The position numbers and the translations under genes were made by a program. This document shows, piece by piece, positions 16,799 through 24,987 of a stretch of 64,000 nt of DNA; the first letter of the stretch is position 1; each line of letters starts with the position of its first letter. This stretch comes from Chitinimonas taiwanensis DSM 18899. GTDB lineage: Bacteria > Pseudomonadota > Gammaproteobacteria > Burkholderiales > Chitinimonadaceae. The notes under the pieces are model-generated. The model did not search any database. It had not been told where the DNA came from and worked only from the letters and a program-made list of their open reading frames with translations. The stretch lies in the NCBI RefSeq assembly GCF_900119825.1, contig NZ_FPKR01000011.1, positions 62,001-126,000 of the forward strand, read 5' to 3'.

Positions 16799-17071
16799 TT
16801 ACTGCGCAGCTTTACGTGCTTCCAGCGTGACTGGGTTCAAGATCATTTCGAAGCGTTTGCCGTCGCGTGTGCGGCCGCGGATTTCGTAGCATTTATGGTG
16901 AACCTCGGCATTCTTCACCGTGTGGCCGGCCTGCTCGGCCTTGCGCAGGGCGGCCGACAGCGGCTGCCATTTGTTCTCCGGCTCCTGCGTGCACGGGCTT
17001 TCATCGTGGGCGAGGGCGCTGGTGCTGAATAGGGCGGTCAGCAAGGCAGTGGTCAGCAGGTGCAGGCGCAT
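16799..17071 (-). CDS. Small periplasmic PepSY-like protein
   Basis: A 90-residue exported protein with a signal peptide (residues 1-21, ending ALA/HDES). The mature part has a single PepSY-like fold: LSAALRKAEQAGHTVKNAEV, then YEIRGRTRDGKRFEMILNPVTLE. Two cysteines (in SPCTQE and HHKCYE) and several histidines could bind metal or form a disulfide. It is encoded between the ABC permease and the DUF3299 gene with short gaps (18 and 16 bp), so it is co-transcribed. The specific function is unknown. Confidence 0.78.
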   Translation of the reverse strand: MRLHLLTTALLTALFSTSALAHDESPCTQEPENKWQPLSAALRKAEQAGHTVKNAEVHHKCYEIRGRTRDGKRFEMILNPVTLEARKAAQ

Positions 17072-17089
17072 GGGGCTTCCTTTGCAAGG

Positions 17090-18280
17090 TCAACGTTCAG
17101 ACAAGAGGGCGGCAATATCGGTTCGCCAGGCGTGTATCGCGGGCAGCAAGGCTGCCAGCACGCCCACCAGCAGGGCTAGCAGTAGTAGCGCGGCTTCTTC
17201 CTTCAGCCATATCAACCCGGTCAGATTTAATCCGGGGGTCAGCCCTGCGCGGCCAATGGCCTCGGCTGCGCCATGCCCGAGCAGTAAACCGAGGGCGGCG
17301 CCGGCCGCGGCCAGCAGCAATCCCTCCAGCAGCACGCTGGCGAATAGGCGCCAGCGGCTGCTGCCCAAGAGGCGCATCACGGCCAGGTCGTAGCGCCGCT
17401 CGCGCAGATTGCCGTACAGGGCCACGAACAGCGAGAGCGCGGCCGAGAAGATCAGCACCGCGGCAAACGCGCGTAGGGCGTCCAGGCCAAAGCCCAGGAT
17501 GTTCAAGAGACGCATGGCTTCCATGGCCGGCGAGGCCGCCTGCAGCGCGGTTTCGGCATTGATCTGGCGCGGCAGGGCCAGGATGGCCAGTGGCGTTTTG
17601 TAGCGGATCAGCAGCGCGGTGATATCGCGCGGCTTGCCATCCTCGGCATCGTCTTCGCTGGCGTGGTGCTCGTGCATATCCCACACGCTTTGCAGATCGG
17701 TCAGCACCAGCTCATCGAGGATGCTGCCACTGGGGGCCAGGATGCCGACCACCTGGTAGCGATTGTCGTCGTGTAAAGGGCCGCCGGCTGCCAGCCCATG
17801 CGAGCTGGCAAATTCCTCGCCGAGCTTGAGCCCGCTGCGTTGCGCCACCTTGGCGCCCAGCACCGCTTCCATCGACACCTGCCAGGGGCGGCCCTGGGCG
17901 AGCTTGGCGCCATACAGCTGCAGATAGTCGGGCGTGGTGCCGACGATGCGAAAGCCCTGCAGATTGTCGCCCAGCGCAAGCGGGATGCTGCTCGCCACCA
18001 AGGGGTGGCGGGCCAGCTTGTCGGCTTCGGCCTTGGCGATATTCCCGGTCGGGATGTCGGCGTGATAGACGCTGGAGAGGATCAGCTGCAGCGGACTGCC
18101 CTTGGCGCCGACCACCAGATCGATGCCAGCCGCGGTATGCAGCAGCTTGTCTTCCAGCTGGCGGCTGAACAGCAAGAGCAGGCTGATGGTGGCAATACCG
18201 AGCGCCAGCAGCAGCAGATTGAGCGCGCTGTGCAGTGGGCGCGCCAGCAGCTGGCGGCGGGCGAGCAAGAAGAGATTCAT
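17090..18280 (-). CDS. MacB/LolE-type ABC transporter permease in the zinc operon
   Basis: Inner-membrane FtsX/MacB-fold permease of 396 residues. One membrane segment lies near residues 16-38, followed by a large periplasmic domain (about 40-260), then three C-terminal segments (about 265-295, 315-345 and 355-385). The group usually moves substrates across or out of the membrane rather than importing them. It matches the organisation of PA4065 of P. aeruginosa. The start overlaps the ATPase stop (ATGA at 18277-18280). The periplasmic domain contains an acidic/His stretch (DMHEHHASEDDAEDG). The substrate is unknown. Confidence 0.85.
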   Translation of the reverse strand: MNLFLLARRQLLARPLHSALNLLLLALGIATISLLLLFSRQLEDKLLHTAAGIDLVVGAKGSPLQLILSSVYHADIPTGNIAKAEADKLARHPLVASSIPLALGDNLQGFRIVGTTPDYLQLYGAKLAQGRPWQVSMEAVLGAKVAQRSGLKLGEEFASSHGLAAGGPLHDDNRYQVVGILAPSGSILDELVLTDLQSVWDMHEHHASEDDAEDGKPRDITALLIRYKTPLAILALPRQINAETALQAASPAMEAMRLLNILGFGLDALRAFAAVLIFSAALSLFVALYGNLRERRYDLAVMRLLGSSRWRLFASVLLEGLLLAAAGAALGLLLGHGAAEAIGRAGLTPGLNLTGLIWLKEEAALLLLALLVGVLAALLPAIHAWRTDIAALLSER

Positions 18281-18915
18281 ACGCGCGCCTCGAGCAGGAA
18301 CTGGCGGTCGAAGCGCGCATGCACGCGCGCGTCATGGCTGGCGATCAGTAGCGTGGCGCCCGCCTGTTGGGCGGCGCCTTGCAGCAGGTCGAGCACCGCA
18401 GTGGTGTTTGCGTCATCCAGGCTGGCGCTCGGTTCATCGGCCAGCAGCAGCTTGGGGTGGTTGAGCAGGGCGCGCGCAATCGCCACGCGTTGCGCCTGGC
18501 CCTGTGACAGTTGCTGCGGGCGGCGCCCGGCCAGCTCGATCAGCCCCAGGCTGGCCAGCACGCGCTGGCACTGCGCGGCATCCTGCGGCAGGCGGGCCAG
18601 GTATTGGGCCAGCTGCAGGTTTTCCAGCACATTCAGGCTGGCGAGCAGATGCGCGCGTTGCGGAATGAAGCCGATATGCCGGCCGCGCCAGGCATCGCGC
18701 TGCGCGGGCGGCAGTGCGGCCAGCGCTTGTTCGGCCAGCCAGATGTCTCCCTGCTGGGGCTGCAGCAAGCCGGCCAGCAGCGACAGCAGCGTGCTCTTGC
18801 CGCTGCCCGATGGGCCGCGCAGCACCGCCTGCTCGCCCTGCTGCAGCGACCAGTCGGGAAAGCGCAGCTCGGCCGTCTGGCCGTAGCGATAGCGCAGTGC
18901 GTGCAGGCGGAACAT
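18277..18915 (-). CDS. LolD/MacB-type ABC ATPase in the zinc operon
   Basis: Cytoplasmic ATPase (212 residues) that pairs with the adjacent FtsX-type permease. It has Walker A GPSGSGKSTLL (near residue 35), the Q-loop GFIPQRAHLL, the signature LSQGQAQRVAIARAL (LSQGQ in place of LSGGQ), Walker B LLLADEPSASLDD and the switch SHDARV. The same LSQGQ variant is my recollection of the PA4064 group. The gene begins in the znuA stop codon (TGATG, shared base 18915) and overlaps the permease, so three proteins are translationally coupled to znuA. Confidence 0.88.
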   Translation of the reverse strand: MFRLHALRYRYGQTAELRFPDWSLQQGEQAVLRGPSGSGKSTLLSLLAGLLQPQQGDIWLAEQALAALPPAQRDAWRGRHIGFIPQRAHLLASLNVLENLQLAQYLARLPQDAAQCQRVLASLGLIELAGRRPQQLSQGQAQRVAIARALLNHPKLLLADEPSASLDDANTTAVLDLLQGAAQQAGATLLIASHDARVHARFDRQFLLEARV

Positions 18916-19832
18916 CAGTTCTGCCGCATGCCGGCCACCAGGGTGGCGATGTTGTAACGCATCATGGCCAGATAGCTGCCGGCCACGCCGCTGGGCTGGG
19001 ACAGCGCATCCGAATACAGGCGGCCACCGACCTTGGCGCCGGTTTCGCGGCTGATCTGCTCAAGCAGCTTCGGGTTGCTGACATTCTCGACAAAGATCGC
19101 TTTGATGCCTTCGCGCTTGGCCTGCTGGATCAGCTTGCCTACGCCCTTGGCCGAGGCTTCGGCCTCGGTATTCATGCCTTGCGGGGCGAGGAACTGGATC
19201 TTGAAGCGCTGGCCCAGATAGCCGAAGGCATCGTGCGAAGTGATCACACGGCGCTTGGCGGCTGGGATGCTAGCCACCTCCTTGTCCGCCCACTGCTCGA
19301 GCGCCTGCAGCTCCTTGCCATAGCTGGCCGCGCGTTGCTGGTAGTAGGCGGCATTGGCCGGGTCAGCACGGCTGAGGCCAGCGGCGATATTTGCCACATA
19401 GATATGGATATTGGCCGGGTTCTGCCAGGCATGCGGGTCGACCTTGCCGTGATCGTGGCCGTGGTCATGGTCGTCGTGACCATGCTCGTCCTCGGCCATG
19501 GTGTGGGTTTTGACCTTGTCGCTGGCGACGACGCGGGCGCCCTTGTACTGGCTGGCGCGCGCCAGGCGTTCCATCCAGCCCTCAAAAGCCAGACCGTTCA
19601 CCACCAGCAGCTTGGCGCTGGCCAGTGTCTTGCCGTCGCGCGGGCTGGGTTGATAGACGTGTGCATCGCCATCCGGACCGACCAGGGTCTGCACCGCCAC
19701 CTTGTCGCCCCCCACCTGCTGGACCAGGTCACCGAGGATGCTGAAGGAGGCGACCACCGGCAGCTTATCGGCCGCCTGGGTGGTCAGGGCCAGACCGGCG
19801 AGCAGGGCATACAGGCTAGGGCTGAGTTTCAT
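18915..19832 (-). CDS. znuA: High-affinity zinc ABC transporter substrate-binding protein
   Basis: Periplasmic zinc receptor (305 residues, cluster A-I family). The signal peptide covers residues 1-21 (ending TQA/ADK). Zinc ligands are expected in YQPSPRDGK, VDPHAWQNP and TSHDAFGYL. A long His/Asp loop around residues 115-140 (EDEHGHDDHDHGHDHG) is the hallmark of ZnuA over manganese receptors. Three consecutive ATGs occur; the third (19832) has the best spacing from GGAGA. It is 122 bp downstream of znuB with a hairpin between, unlike E. coli where znuA is divergent. Confidence 0.95.
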   Translation of the reverse strand: MKLSPSLYALLAGLALTTQAADKLPVVASFSILGDLVQQVGGDKVAVQTLVGPDGDAHVYQPSPRDGKTLASAKLLVVNGLAFEGWMERLARASQYKGARVVASDKVKTHTMAEDEHGHDDHDHGHDHGKVDPHAWQNPANIHIYVANIAAGLSRADPANAAYYQQRAASYGKELQALEQWADKEVASIPAAKRRVITSHDAFGYLGQRFKIQFLAPQGMNTEAEASAKGVGKLIQQAKREGIKAIFVENVSNPKLLEQISRETGAKVGGRLYSDALSQPSGVAGSYLAMMRYNIATLVAGMRQN

Positions 19833-19893
19833 CATCATTCTCCAGAAGGCGGGCGTAGCCCGGGCTAGGCAGCCCATGGGCGGCCGGTTTTGG

Positions 19894-19909
19894 GCGCCCT
19901 TGGGGGCGC
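19894..19909 (-). other. Hairpin between znuB and znuA
   Basis: GCGCCC and GGGCGC pair around a 4-nt loop, without a following T-run. The 122-bp gap is the only sizeable one inside the operon, so the hairpin may mark an mRNA processing or stabilising point ahead of znuA. Confidence 0.4.
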
Positions 19910-19954
19910 GCAGCAGGTGTATCGAGTGATGCGGGCGTGCGTGAGCGTGTCGAC

Positions 19955-20827
19955 TCAGGCTTCCAGATGTTCGCGACCCAGCCAGCGCCAGATCAGACCG
20001 CCGCGCGCGCCAAAGGCCAGCGAGACGAAGTAGGCGAGGCCGGCGGTCAGGATGATGCTCGGGCCCGAGGGCAGGTCGCCGTGGTAGGAGATCAGCAAGC
20101 CGATATAGCCAGCCACCAGCGCGATGCCGAGTGCGATGGCCAAGAGGGCAGGCAGCTCTTTTGCCCACAGCCGCGCGCTGGCGGCAGGCAGCATCATCAG
20201 GCCCACAGCCATCAGCGTGCCCAGGGCCTGAAAGCCGGCCACCAGATTCAGCACGACCAGGATCAGGAAGGCGAAGTGCGCCCAGGCGCCGCGCCCGCCC
20301 ATGCTTTGCAGGAATTCCGGGTCAAAGCTTTCCACCACCAGGGCGCGGTAGAACAGCGCCAGCACCAGCAGGGTGATGCTGGCCACGCTGGCCAGGAAGA
20401 TCAGCGCCGCGGCATCCACGGCCAGCACGGTGCCGAACAGAATGTGCATGAGGTCGACATTGCTGCCCCATTTGGAAACCAGCAGCACGCCCGAGGCGAG
20501 CGAGACCAGGTAGAAGGCCGCGAAGCTCGCATCCTCCTTCAGCTGGGTGGCGCGGGTGACCACGCCGGCGGCCAGTACCACCACCAGGCCGGCGAGCAGG
20601 CCGCCGATGCTCATTGCGGTCAGCGATAGGCCATAGACGATAAAGGCAATCGCGGCGCCGGGCAGAATGGCATGGCTCATCGCATCGCCCATCAGGCTCA
20701 TGCGGCGCAGCACCAGGAAGAGGCCGATGGGCGCGCAACCGAGGGCCAGGGCCAGGCAGCCGATCAGCGCGTGGCGCATAAAGGCGAAGTCGGCAAACGG
20801 TTGCCAGAGGAGTTCGTAGGGGCTCAT
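19955..20827 (-). CDS. znuB: Zinc ABC transporter permease
   Basis: Integral membrane permease of the zinc importer (290 residues, ABC-3 family, about eight membrane segments). Family landmarks are LRRMSLMGDAMSHAILPGAAIAF, near residues 40-65, and MAVGLMMLPAASARLWA toward the C-terminus. The start at 20827 (MSPYELLWQPF) is 7 bp after the znuC stop. With ZnuC and ZnuA from the same operon it makes a complete importer. Confidence 0.95.
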   Translation of the reverse strand: MSPYELLWQPFADFAFMRHALIGCLALALGCAPIGLFLVLRRMSLMGDAMSHAILPGAAIAFIVYGLSLTAMSIGGLLAGLVVVLAAGVVTRATQLKEDASFAAFYLVSLASGVLLVSKWGSNVDLMHILFGTVLAVDAAALIFLASVASITLLVLALFYRALVVESFDPEFLQSMGGRGAWAHFAFLILVVLNLVAGFQALGTLMAVGLMMLPAASARLWAKELPALLAIALGIALVAGYIGLLISYHGDLPSGPSIILTAGLAYFVSLAFGARGGLIWRWLGREHLEA

Positions 20828-20834
20828 GCGGGCT

Positions 20835-21671
20835 TCAGTGGCTGTGCGCGTGGTCGTGCGGTGGCGTGGGGAGCGGCGTTTCGTCGCGGTGGCAGACCGG
20901 CGCCTGTTCATCCCAGCTTTGCGGCATGCCATTGGCGCGATTCAGATTGGCCTGGGTCAGCACGGTGGCGGTATCGCCCCAGGCAATGCATTCCTTGGCC
21001 AGCAGCAGGGTGTGCGGGAAGTGGCTGCGCACCTGTTCATAATCGTGCAGCACGGCAATTACGGTGCGGCCTTCACGCCGCCAGCTGGCCACCAGCTCCA
21101 GCAGCTCGGCCGTGGTGCGCGCGTCGAGCGCGGTAAATGGCTCGTCAAGCAGGATCACCCTGGCGTCCTGCAGCAGCAGGCGGGCAAATAGCACGCGCTG
21201 GAATTGGCCGGCCGATAGCTCATCGACCGGGCGCTTGCCAAAGCCGGCCAGGCCGACCCGCGCCAAGGCCTCGTCGGCACGCTGGCGCGCACTGCGACTG
21301 ACCCGACCGAACCAGCCCGAGCTATGCCAGTCGCCCAGCAGCACCACATCTTGCACCGCGAGCGGAAAGTCGCGTGCAATCGCAGCCTGCTGCGGCAGAT
21401 AGGCAATCTCGTGTGGCTTCAGACCGCCGGTTTCCACGCTGCCATGATTGGCCTGCATCAGACCGACGATGGCTTTCAGCAGCGTGCTCTTGCCGGCACC
21501 GTTCGGGCCGACGATGGCGGTCAGCTCGCCAGGCGCGAACTGGCCGGACACATGGTGCACGACGGGGTGGCGGTGATAGGTCAGGGTCAGATTGCGCAGC
21601 GCAATCGCACCGCGCGGCGCAGCGGCCGGCGCGTGCTGCGCATGCGCATGATGGTGGTGGGCGTGGCTCAT
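20835..21671 (-). CDS. znuC: Zinc ABC transporter ATP-binding protein with His-rich ends
   Basis: ATPase of the zinc importer, 278 residues. Walker A is GPNGAGKSTLLKAI, the Q-loop YLPQQAAIARDFPL, the signature LSAGQFQRVLFARLL, Walker B VILLDEPFTALD and the switch VLHDYEQVR. Both termini are His-rich (SHAHHHHAHAQHAP at the start, PHDHAHSH at the end), which suggests metal sensing or buffering by the ATPase itself. The start ATG overlaps the stop of the 37-codon micro-ORF upstream (ATGA, 21668-21671), giving unbroken coupling zur, micro-ORF, znuC. Confidence 0.95.
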   Translation of the reverse strand: MSHAHHHHAHAQHAPAAAPRGAIALRNLTLTYHRHPVVHHVSGQFAPGELTAIVGPNGAGKSTLLKAIVGLMQANHGSVETGGLKPHEIAYLPQQAAIARDFPLAVQDVVLLGDWHSSGWFGRVSRSARQRADEALARVGLAGFGKRPVDELSAGQFQRVLFARLLLQDARVILLDEPFTALDARTTAELLELVASWRREGRTVIAVLHDYEQVRSHFPHTLLLAKECIAWGDTATVLTQANLNRANGMPQSWDEQAPVCHRDETPLPTPPHDHAHSH

Positions 21672-21781
21672 GCTGCGCCTCGCAAGGCCCACCAGACGGC
21701 CAGCCACAGCACCGCCAGCATGGGCAGCACCAGCAGCACACGCTGGAAGGCCGACAGGGCGATCAGGCGCGAACGCTTCAT
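21668..21781 (-). CDS. 37-residue single-span membrane micro-protein between zur and znuC
   Basis: A small ORF of 37 codons. It begins MKRSRLIALSAFQRVLL, runs through a strongly hydrophobic helix (VLLVLPMLAVLWLAVWWAL) and ends RGAA. Its ATG overlaps the zur stop (ATGA, 21778-21781) and its stop overlaps the znuC start (ATGA, 21668-21671). This double coupling is hard to explain unless it is translated. The positively charged start predicts an N-in single-span inner-membrane protein. I do not recognise a family. A role with the zinc importer is inferred from position only. If not a functional protein, it still bridges ribosomes from zur to znuC. Confidence 0.6.
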   Translation of the reverse strand: MKRSRLIALSAFQRVLLVLPMLAVLWLAVWWALRGAA

Positions 21782-22251
21782 GCCTGCGCCTCGCCATCGC
21801 CATGGCGGCAGTTCGCACACAGACCCTTCACCTCGATATCCTGCGGCGCCACGCTAAAGCCCCAGGCCTTGGCATCCTCGGCCAGGCGCGCTTCCAGCAC
21901 CGGGTCGGTCAGTTCCTTCACCGTGTGGCACTGGTTGCAGATCAGCATCACGCCATGGTGCGGATGTTCGAAATCACAGCAGGCCACGAAGGCGTTCTTC
22001 GATTCGAGCTTATGGGCGAGGCCGGCGGCGACCAGGAAATCCAGCGCGCGATACACGGTGGGCGGCGCGGCGGTCGGCTTTTGCTTCTGGATCGCGGCCA
22101 GCAGGTCGTAGGCCTTGACCGAGCCGGGCGCGCTCAGCAGCAGGGCCAGTACCTCGCGGCGCTGCTCGGTCAGCTTTTCGCCGCGCTTGGCGCACCATTG
22201 CGCAGCGGCGCTGAGATTGTCTTCCAGGGAATGGGTATGAGCATGGGGCAT
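21778..22251 (-). CDS. zur: Zinc uptake regulator, Fur family
   Basis: Zn-dependent repressor of zinc uptake genes, 157 residues. An N-terminal winged helix (about 20-90, LTEQRREVLALLLSAPGSVKAYDLLAAI and PPTVYRALDFLVAAGLAHKLE) precedes the dimer domain with ligands in FEHPHHGVML and the two structural Cys pairs ICNQC and LCANC. The first residues are His-containing (MPHAHTHS). ATG at 22251 is preferred; an upstream TTG at 22275 would place the start inside the operator. It heads operon I, so it is predicted to repress itself. Confidence 0.92.
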   Translation of the reverse strand: MPHAHTHSLEDNLSAAAQWCAKRGEKLTEQRREVLALLLSAPGSVKAYDLLAAIQKQKPTAAPPTVYRALDFLVAAGLAHKLESKNAFVACCDFEHPHHGVMLICNQCHTVKELTDPVLEARLAEDAKAWGFSVAPQDIEVKGLCANCRHGDGEAQA

Positions 22252-22253
22252 GG

Positions 22254-22288
22254 CGCTGATGTTATAACGTATCAAACATCTGCGGCAA
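22254..22288 (-). promoter_or_regulatory. zur promoter with overlapping Zur operator
   Basis: On the minus strand TTGCCG (22288-22283) and TATAAC (22266-22261) are 16 bp apart. The predicted start point falls 2-4 nt before the zur ATG. The plus-strand motif ATGTTATAACGTATCAAACA (22259-22278) covers the -10 region. It matches the 20-mer at 29081 at 18 of 20 positions and resembles known Zur boxes. Confidence 0.75.
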
Positions 22289-22313
22289 GCCAGCTCGTCG
22301 GGAGCTTGGACGA

Positions 22314-22556
22314 TTAGTCTGGCGAAACGCGCTCCGCTGCATCGCCTGAGGCGGCGTCCGTCTGCGCCTGCCGCTCGGCCAGTGCGCGGTCACGCGCGGC
22401 GCGGCGTTTCTTGCTCAGTGTGCCCAGCCACAGAAAGGCCGGCAGGATGCCGGCGAACAGCAGGGTGAAGAAGCCGGAGAAGAAATGCCCGCTCAGCATG
22501 GCCACAATGGCCACCATGCCGATGACGTAGAAATAGGCGATGGCGACGATCAGCAT
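22314..22556 (-). CDS. Small two-span membrane protein of unknown function
   Basis: An 80-residue protein with two hydrophobic segments (residues about 2-20, IVAIAYFYVIGMVAIVAML, and 26-46, FSGFFTLLFAGILPAFLWLG), followed by a basic stretch (KKRRAARDRALAERQ) and an Ala/Asp-rich tail. I recognise no family. It is upstream of the zur promoter on the same strand. Codon usage resembles its neighbours, which supports it being a gene, although its Shine-Dalgarno is weak. Confidence 0.6.
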   Translation of the reverse strand: MLIVAIAYFYVIGMVAIVAMLSGHFFSGFFTLLFAGILPAFLWLGTLSKKRRAARDRALAERQAQTDAASGDAAERVSPD

Positions 22557-22707
22557 GGCGGTGGTGCTTTCGATGCAAGGGTGGCGGAGATCGGGGCGAG
22601 CTGCCTATACAACAGCGCGCGGGCTGGATAGGGATAATTCAAGCAAGCGCTCGACTATATAAGTACAATCTGAAACCTTATTTTCTTTCTTTTCGAGCGC
22701 CGCCGCC

Positions 22708-23733
22708 ATGCGTACCCGTATCACTGAACTGTTCGGCATCCAACGCCCGCTGATCTGCCCGGGCATGAGCTATATCGCCGTGCCCGAGCTGGTGGCCGCG
22801 GTGGGGAATGCGGGCGGCCTGGGTATTCTGGCCACGGGCCCCTTGAATGCCGAGCAGACGCGTGCGGCGATCCGCCGCGTGCGCGAATTGAGCGACAAGC
22901 CGTTTGGCGTGGGCGTGACCCTGCTGATGCCGGGCGCGGCCGAGAATGCCAAGGTGGCGCTGGAAGAGCAGGTGCCGGTGATCAATTTCTCGCTCGGCAA
23001 GGGCGACTGGATTGTCGAGGGCGCCAAGCGCTATGGCGGCAAGGTGATTGCCACCGTCACCACCGAGAAGCACGCGCGGGCGGCCGAGAAGATCGGCGTG
23101 GATGCGCTGCTGGTCACCGGCCACGAAGCCGCCGCGCATGGCGGCGCGGTCACCTCGCTGACGCTGATTCCGGCCATCCGCGATGCGGTCAAGCTGCCCA
23201 TTATCGCGGCTGGCGGTTTTGCCGATGGGCGGGGTTTGCTGGCCGCGCTGGCCCTGGGTGCCGATGCGATTGCCATGGGCACCCGCCTGGCCACCACGCG
23301 CGAAAGCCCCGTGCATGCGGCCACCAAGGGCATGATCGTCAGCAAGAATGTCAGTGAGACGATCTATAGCGCCAAGTTCGACGGGATTCCGTGCCGGATG
23401 ATGGATACCCCGACCGCCAGACGCAAATCGGCGCGGGCGTTGACCATTTTCGAGGCGGTGCCGCGCGCCATGCTGGCCGCGCGCAAGATCGGCATGTCGA
23501 TGGCCACCGTGCTGGCTGGCGCCTTTGCCAAGCCGGCCGCCATCAAGCAGCTGGCCCAGTTTGGCGCAGCCACCGAATCGATACGCCTTGCCATCGAGGA
23601 AGGCGACCACCACCACGGCGTGCAGCTGATCGGCCAGGCCCAAGGCCTGATCCGCGATCTGCCCGCGGTGGCCGATCTGTTCGAGCGCCTGCTGGCCGAT
23701 GCGGCACGCATCAAGGCCGAGCTGCCGGGCTAA
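22708..23733 (+). CDS. Nitronate monooxygenase family flavoprotein
   Basis: FMN-dependent TIM-barrel enzyme of the 2-nitropropane dioxygenase/nitronate monooxygenase superfamily, which also includes FabK enoyl-ACP reductases. The 341 residues show the N-terminal IQRPLICPGMSYIAVPELVAAVGNAGGLGIL, the catalytic-His region VTGHEAAAHGG, and the phosphate-binding PIIAAGGFADGRGLLAALALGADAIAMGTRL. The AxGxEAGGH-type motif appears as GHEAAAHGG, so substrate specificity is uncertain. It is the only plus-strand gene between the two zinc operons and ends 21 bp before the convergent cobW-like gene. Confidence 0.85.
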   Translation: MRTRITELFGIQRPLICPGMSYIAVPELVAAVGNAGGLGILATGPLNAEQTRAAIRRVRELSDKPFGVGVTLLMPGAAENAKVALEEQVPVINFSLGKGDWIVEGAKRYGGKVIATVTTEKHARAAEKIGVDALLVTGHEAAAHGGAVTSLTLIPAIRDAVKLPIIAAGGFADGRGLLAALALGADAIAMGTRLATTRESPVHAATKGMIVSKNVSETIYSAKFDGIPCRMMDTPTARRKSARALTIFEAVPRAMLAARKIGMSMATVLAGAFAKPAAIKQLAQFGAATESIRLAIEEGDHHHGVQLIGQAQGLIRDLPAVADLFERLLADAARIKAELPG

Positions 23734-23754
23734 ACACGCGAATTGCACGCCGCC

Positions 23755-24963
23755 TTACTCGGCGCGCCGCCAGACCGGGAAGGGGTCAGGCAGCGCGCGA
23801 ATGGGCAGCTGGCTTTCCTCATCGCGCAGCAGGCAGGCGTCGAAGGCGCTGCGTAGCGCGGCTTCATCCATGTTTTGGCCGATCAGCACGATTTCCTGAA
23901 TACGGTCGCCGTATTGCGCATCCCACTCGGCACGGATGCTGGCCTGCGACTCGGCGTCCTGCGGCCACTCCCGCTCTGGCACCGCGGCCCACCAGATACC
24001 GGCCGCGCCATGGCGGGCCAGCGGGCCGGCCTGAGACCAGTTGGCCACGAAGTCGGGGCGGCTGGCCAACCAGAAATAGCCCTTCGAGCGCAGCACCCCC
24101 GGCCATTCGCGCTGGATCATCTGCCACCAGCGCTGCGGGTGGAAGGGGCGGCGCGCACGGTAGACAAAGCTGCTGATGCCGTATTCCTCACTCTCCGAGC
24201 GGGCTTCGCCGCGCAGCGTCTGTAACCAGCCCGGCGCATTGGCCGCGGCTTCAAAATCGAACAAGCCGGTGTCCAGCACCTGATCGAGCGCCACCGCGCC
24301 AAACTCGCTATGGCAAATCCTTGCGCGCGGGTTCAGCGCATGCAGGATGTGCTCAAGCTGGGCCAGTTGCTCAGCGCTCGCCTGATCAAGCTTGTTCAGC
24401 ACCAGCACATCGCAAAACTCCACCTGCTCGATCAAGAGGTCGACCACGCCACGTTGGTCCTCCTCGCCCAGGGTTTCGCCGCGCGCGGCCAGGCTGTCTT
24501 CGCTGCCGTAATCGCGCAGGAAGTTATACACATCGACCACGGTCACCATGGTGTCCAGCCGCGCGATATCGGACAGGCTCTGGCCATGCTCATCGCGGAA
24601 GGTGAAGGTCTCGGCCACGGGCAGCGGCTCGGAAATGCCGGTCGATTCGATCAGCAGATAATCAAAACGGCCTTCGGCGGCGAGGCGGCGGATCTCGATC
24701 AGCAGATCCTCGCGCAGCGTGCAGCAGATGCAGCCATTGCTCATCTCGACCAGACGCTCTTCAGCGCGCGATAGCTGCGCGCCGCCCTCGCGCACCAGGC
24801 GCGCGTCGATATTGACCTCGGACATATCGTTGACGATGACCGCCACGCGCTTGCCCTCGCGGTTGTTCAGCACATGGTTGAGCAAGGTGGTCTTGCCGGC
24901 GCCCAGAAAGCCGGACAGCACGGTAACGGGCAGGCGTGTATCGCCCAGTGGTAAAGCTGGCAT
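23755..24963 (-). CDS. COG0523 (CobW/ZigA-type) GTP-dependent zinc metallochaperone
   Basis: A G3E-family GTPase of 402 residues. Walker A is [15 protein letters not shown], the metal-binding CxCC motif sits in [13 protein letters not shown], and the base-recognition motif is VLNKLDQAS. The C-terminal CobW domain (about 270-390) contains [10 protein letters not shown]. Zur-regulated members (ZigA, ZagA, ZNG1) deliver zinc to proteins under starvation. Its place as the last gene of a Zur-box operon with a zinc receptor supports that reading over cobalamin or nitrile-hydratase roles. It is 24 bp after the permease gene. Confidence 0.9.
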   Translation of the reverse strand: MPALPLGDTRLPVTVLSGFLGAGKTTLLNHVLNNREGKRVAVIVNDMSEVNIDARLVREGGAQLSRAEERLVEMSNGCICCTLREDLLIEIRRLAAEGRFDYLLIESTGISEPLPVAETFTFRDEHGQSLSDIARLDTMVTVVDVYNFLRDYGSEDSLAARGETLGEEDQRGVVDLLIEQVEFCDVLVLNKLDQASAEQLAQLEHILHALNPRARICHSEFGAVALDQVLDTGLFDFEAAANAPGWLQTLRGEARSESEEYGISSFVYRARRPFHPQRWWQMIQREWPGVLRSKGYFWLASRPDFVANWSQAGPLARHGAAGIWWAAVPEREWPQDAESQASIRAEWDAQYGDRIQEIVLIGQNMDEAALRSAFDACLLRDEESQLPIRALPDPFPVWRRAE

Positions 24964-24987
24964 GGGAAGCCTCGTTGGAAGAGTGGT

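Noticed and set aside
18915-20168. Long znuA reading frame starting at 20168
   Set aside because: The upstream part overlaps znuB on the same strand in another frame. The signal peptide and GGAGA place the start at 19832.
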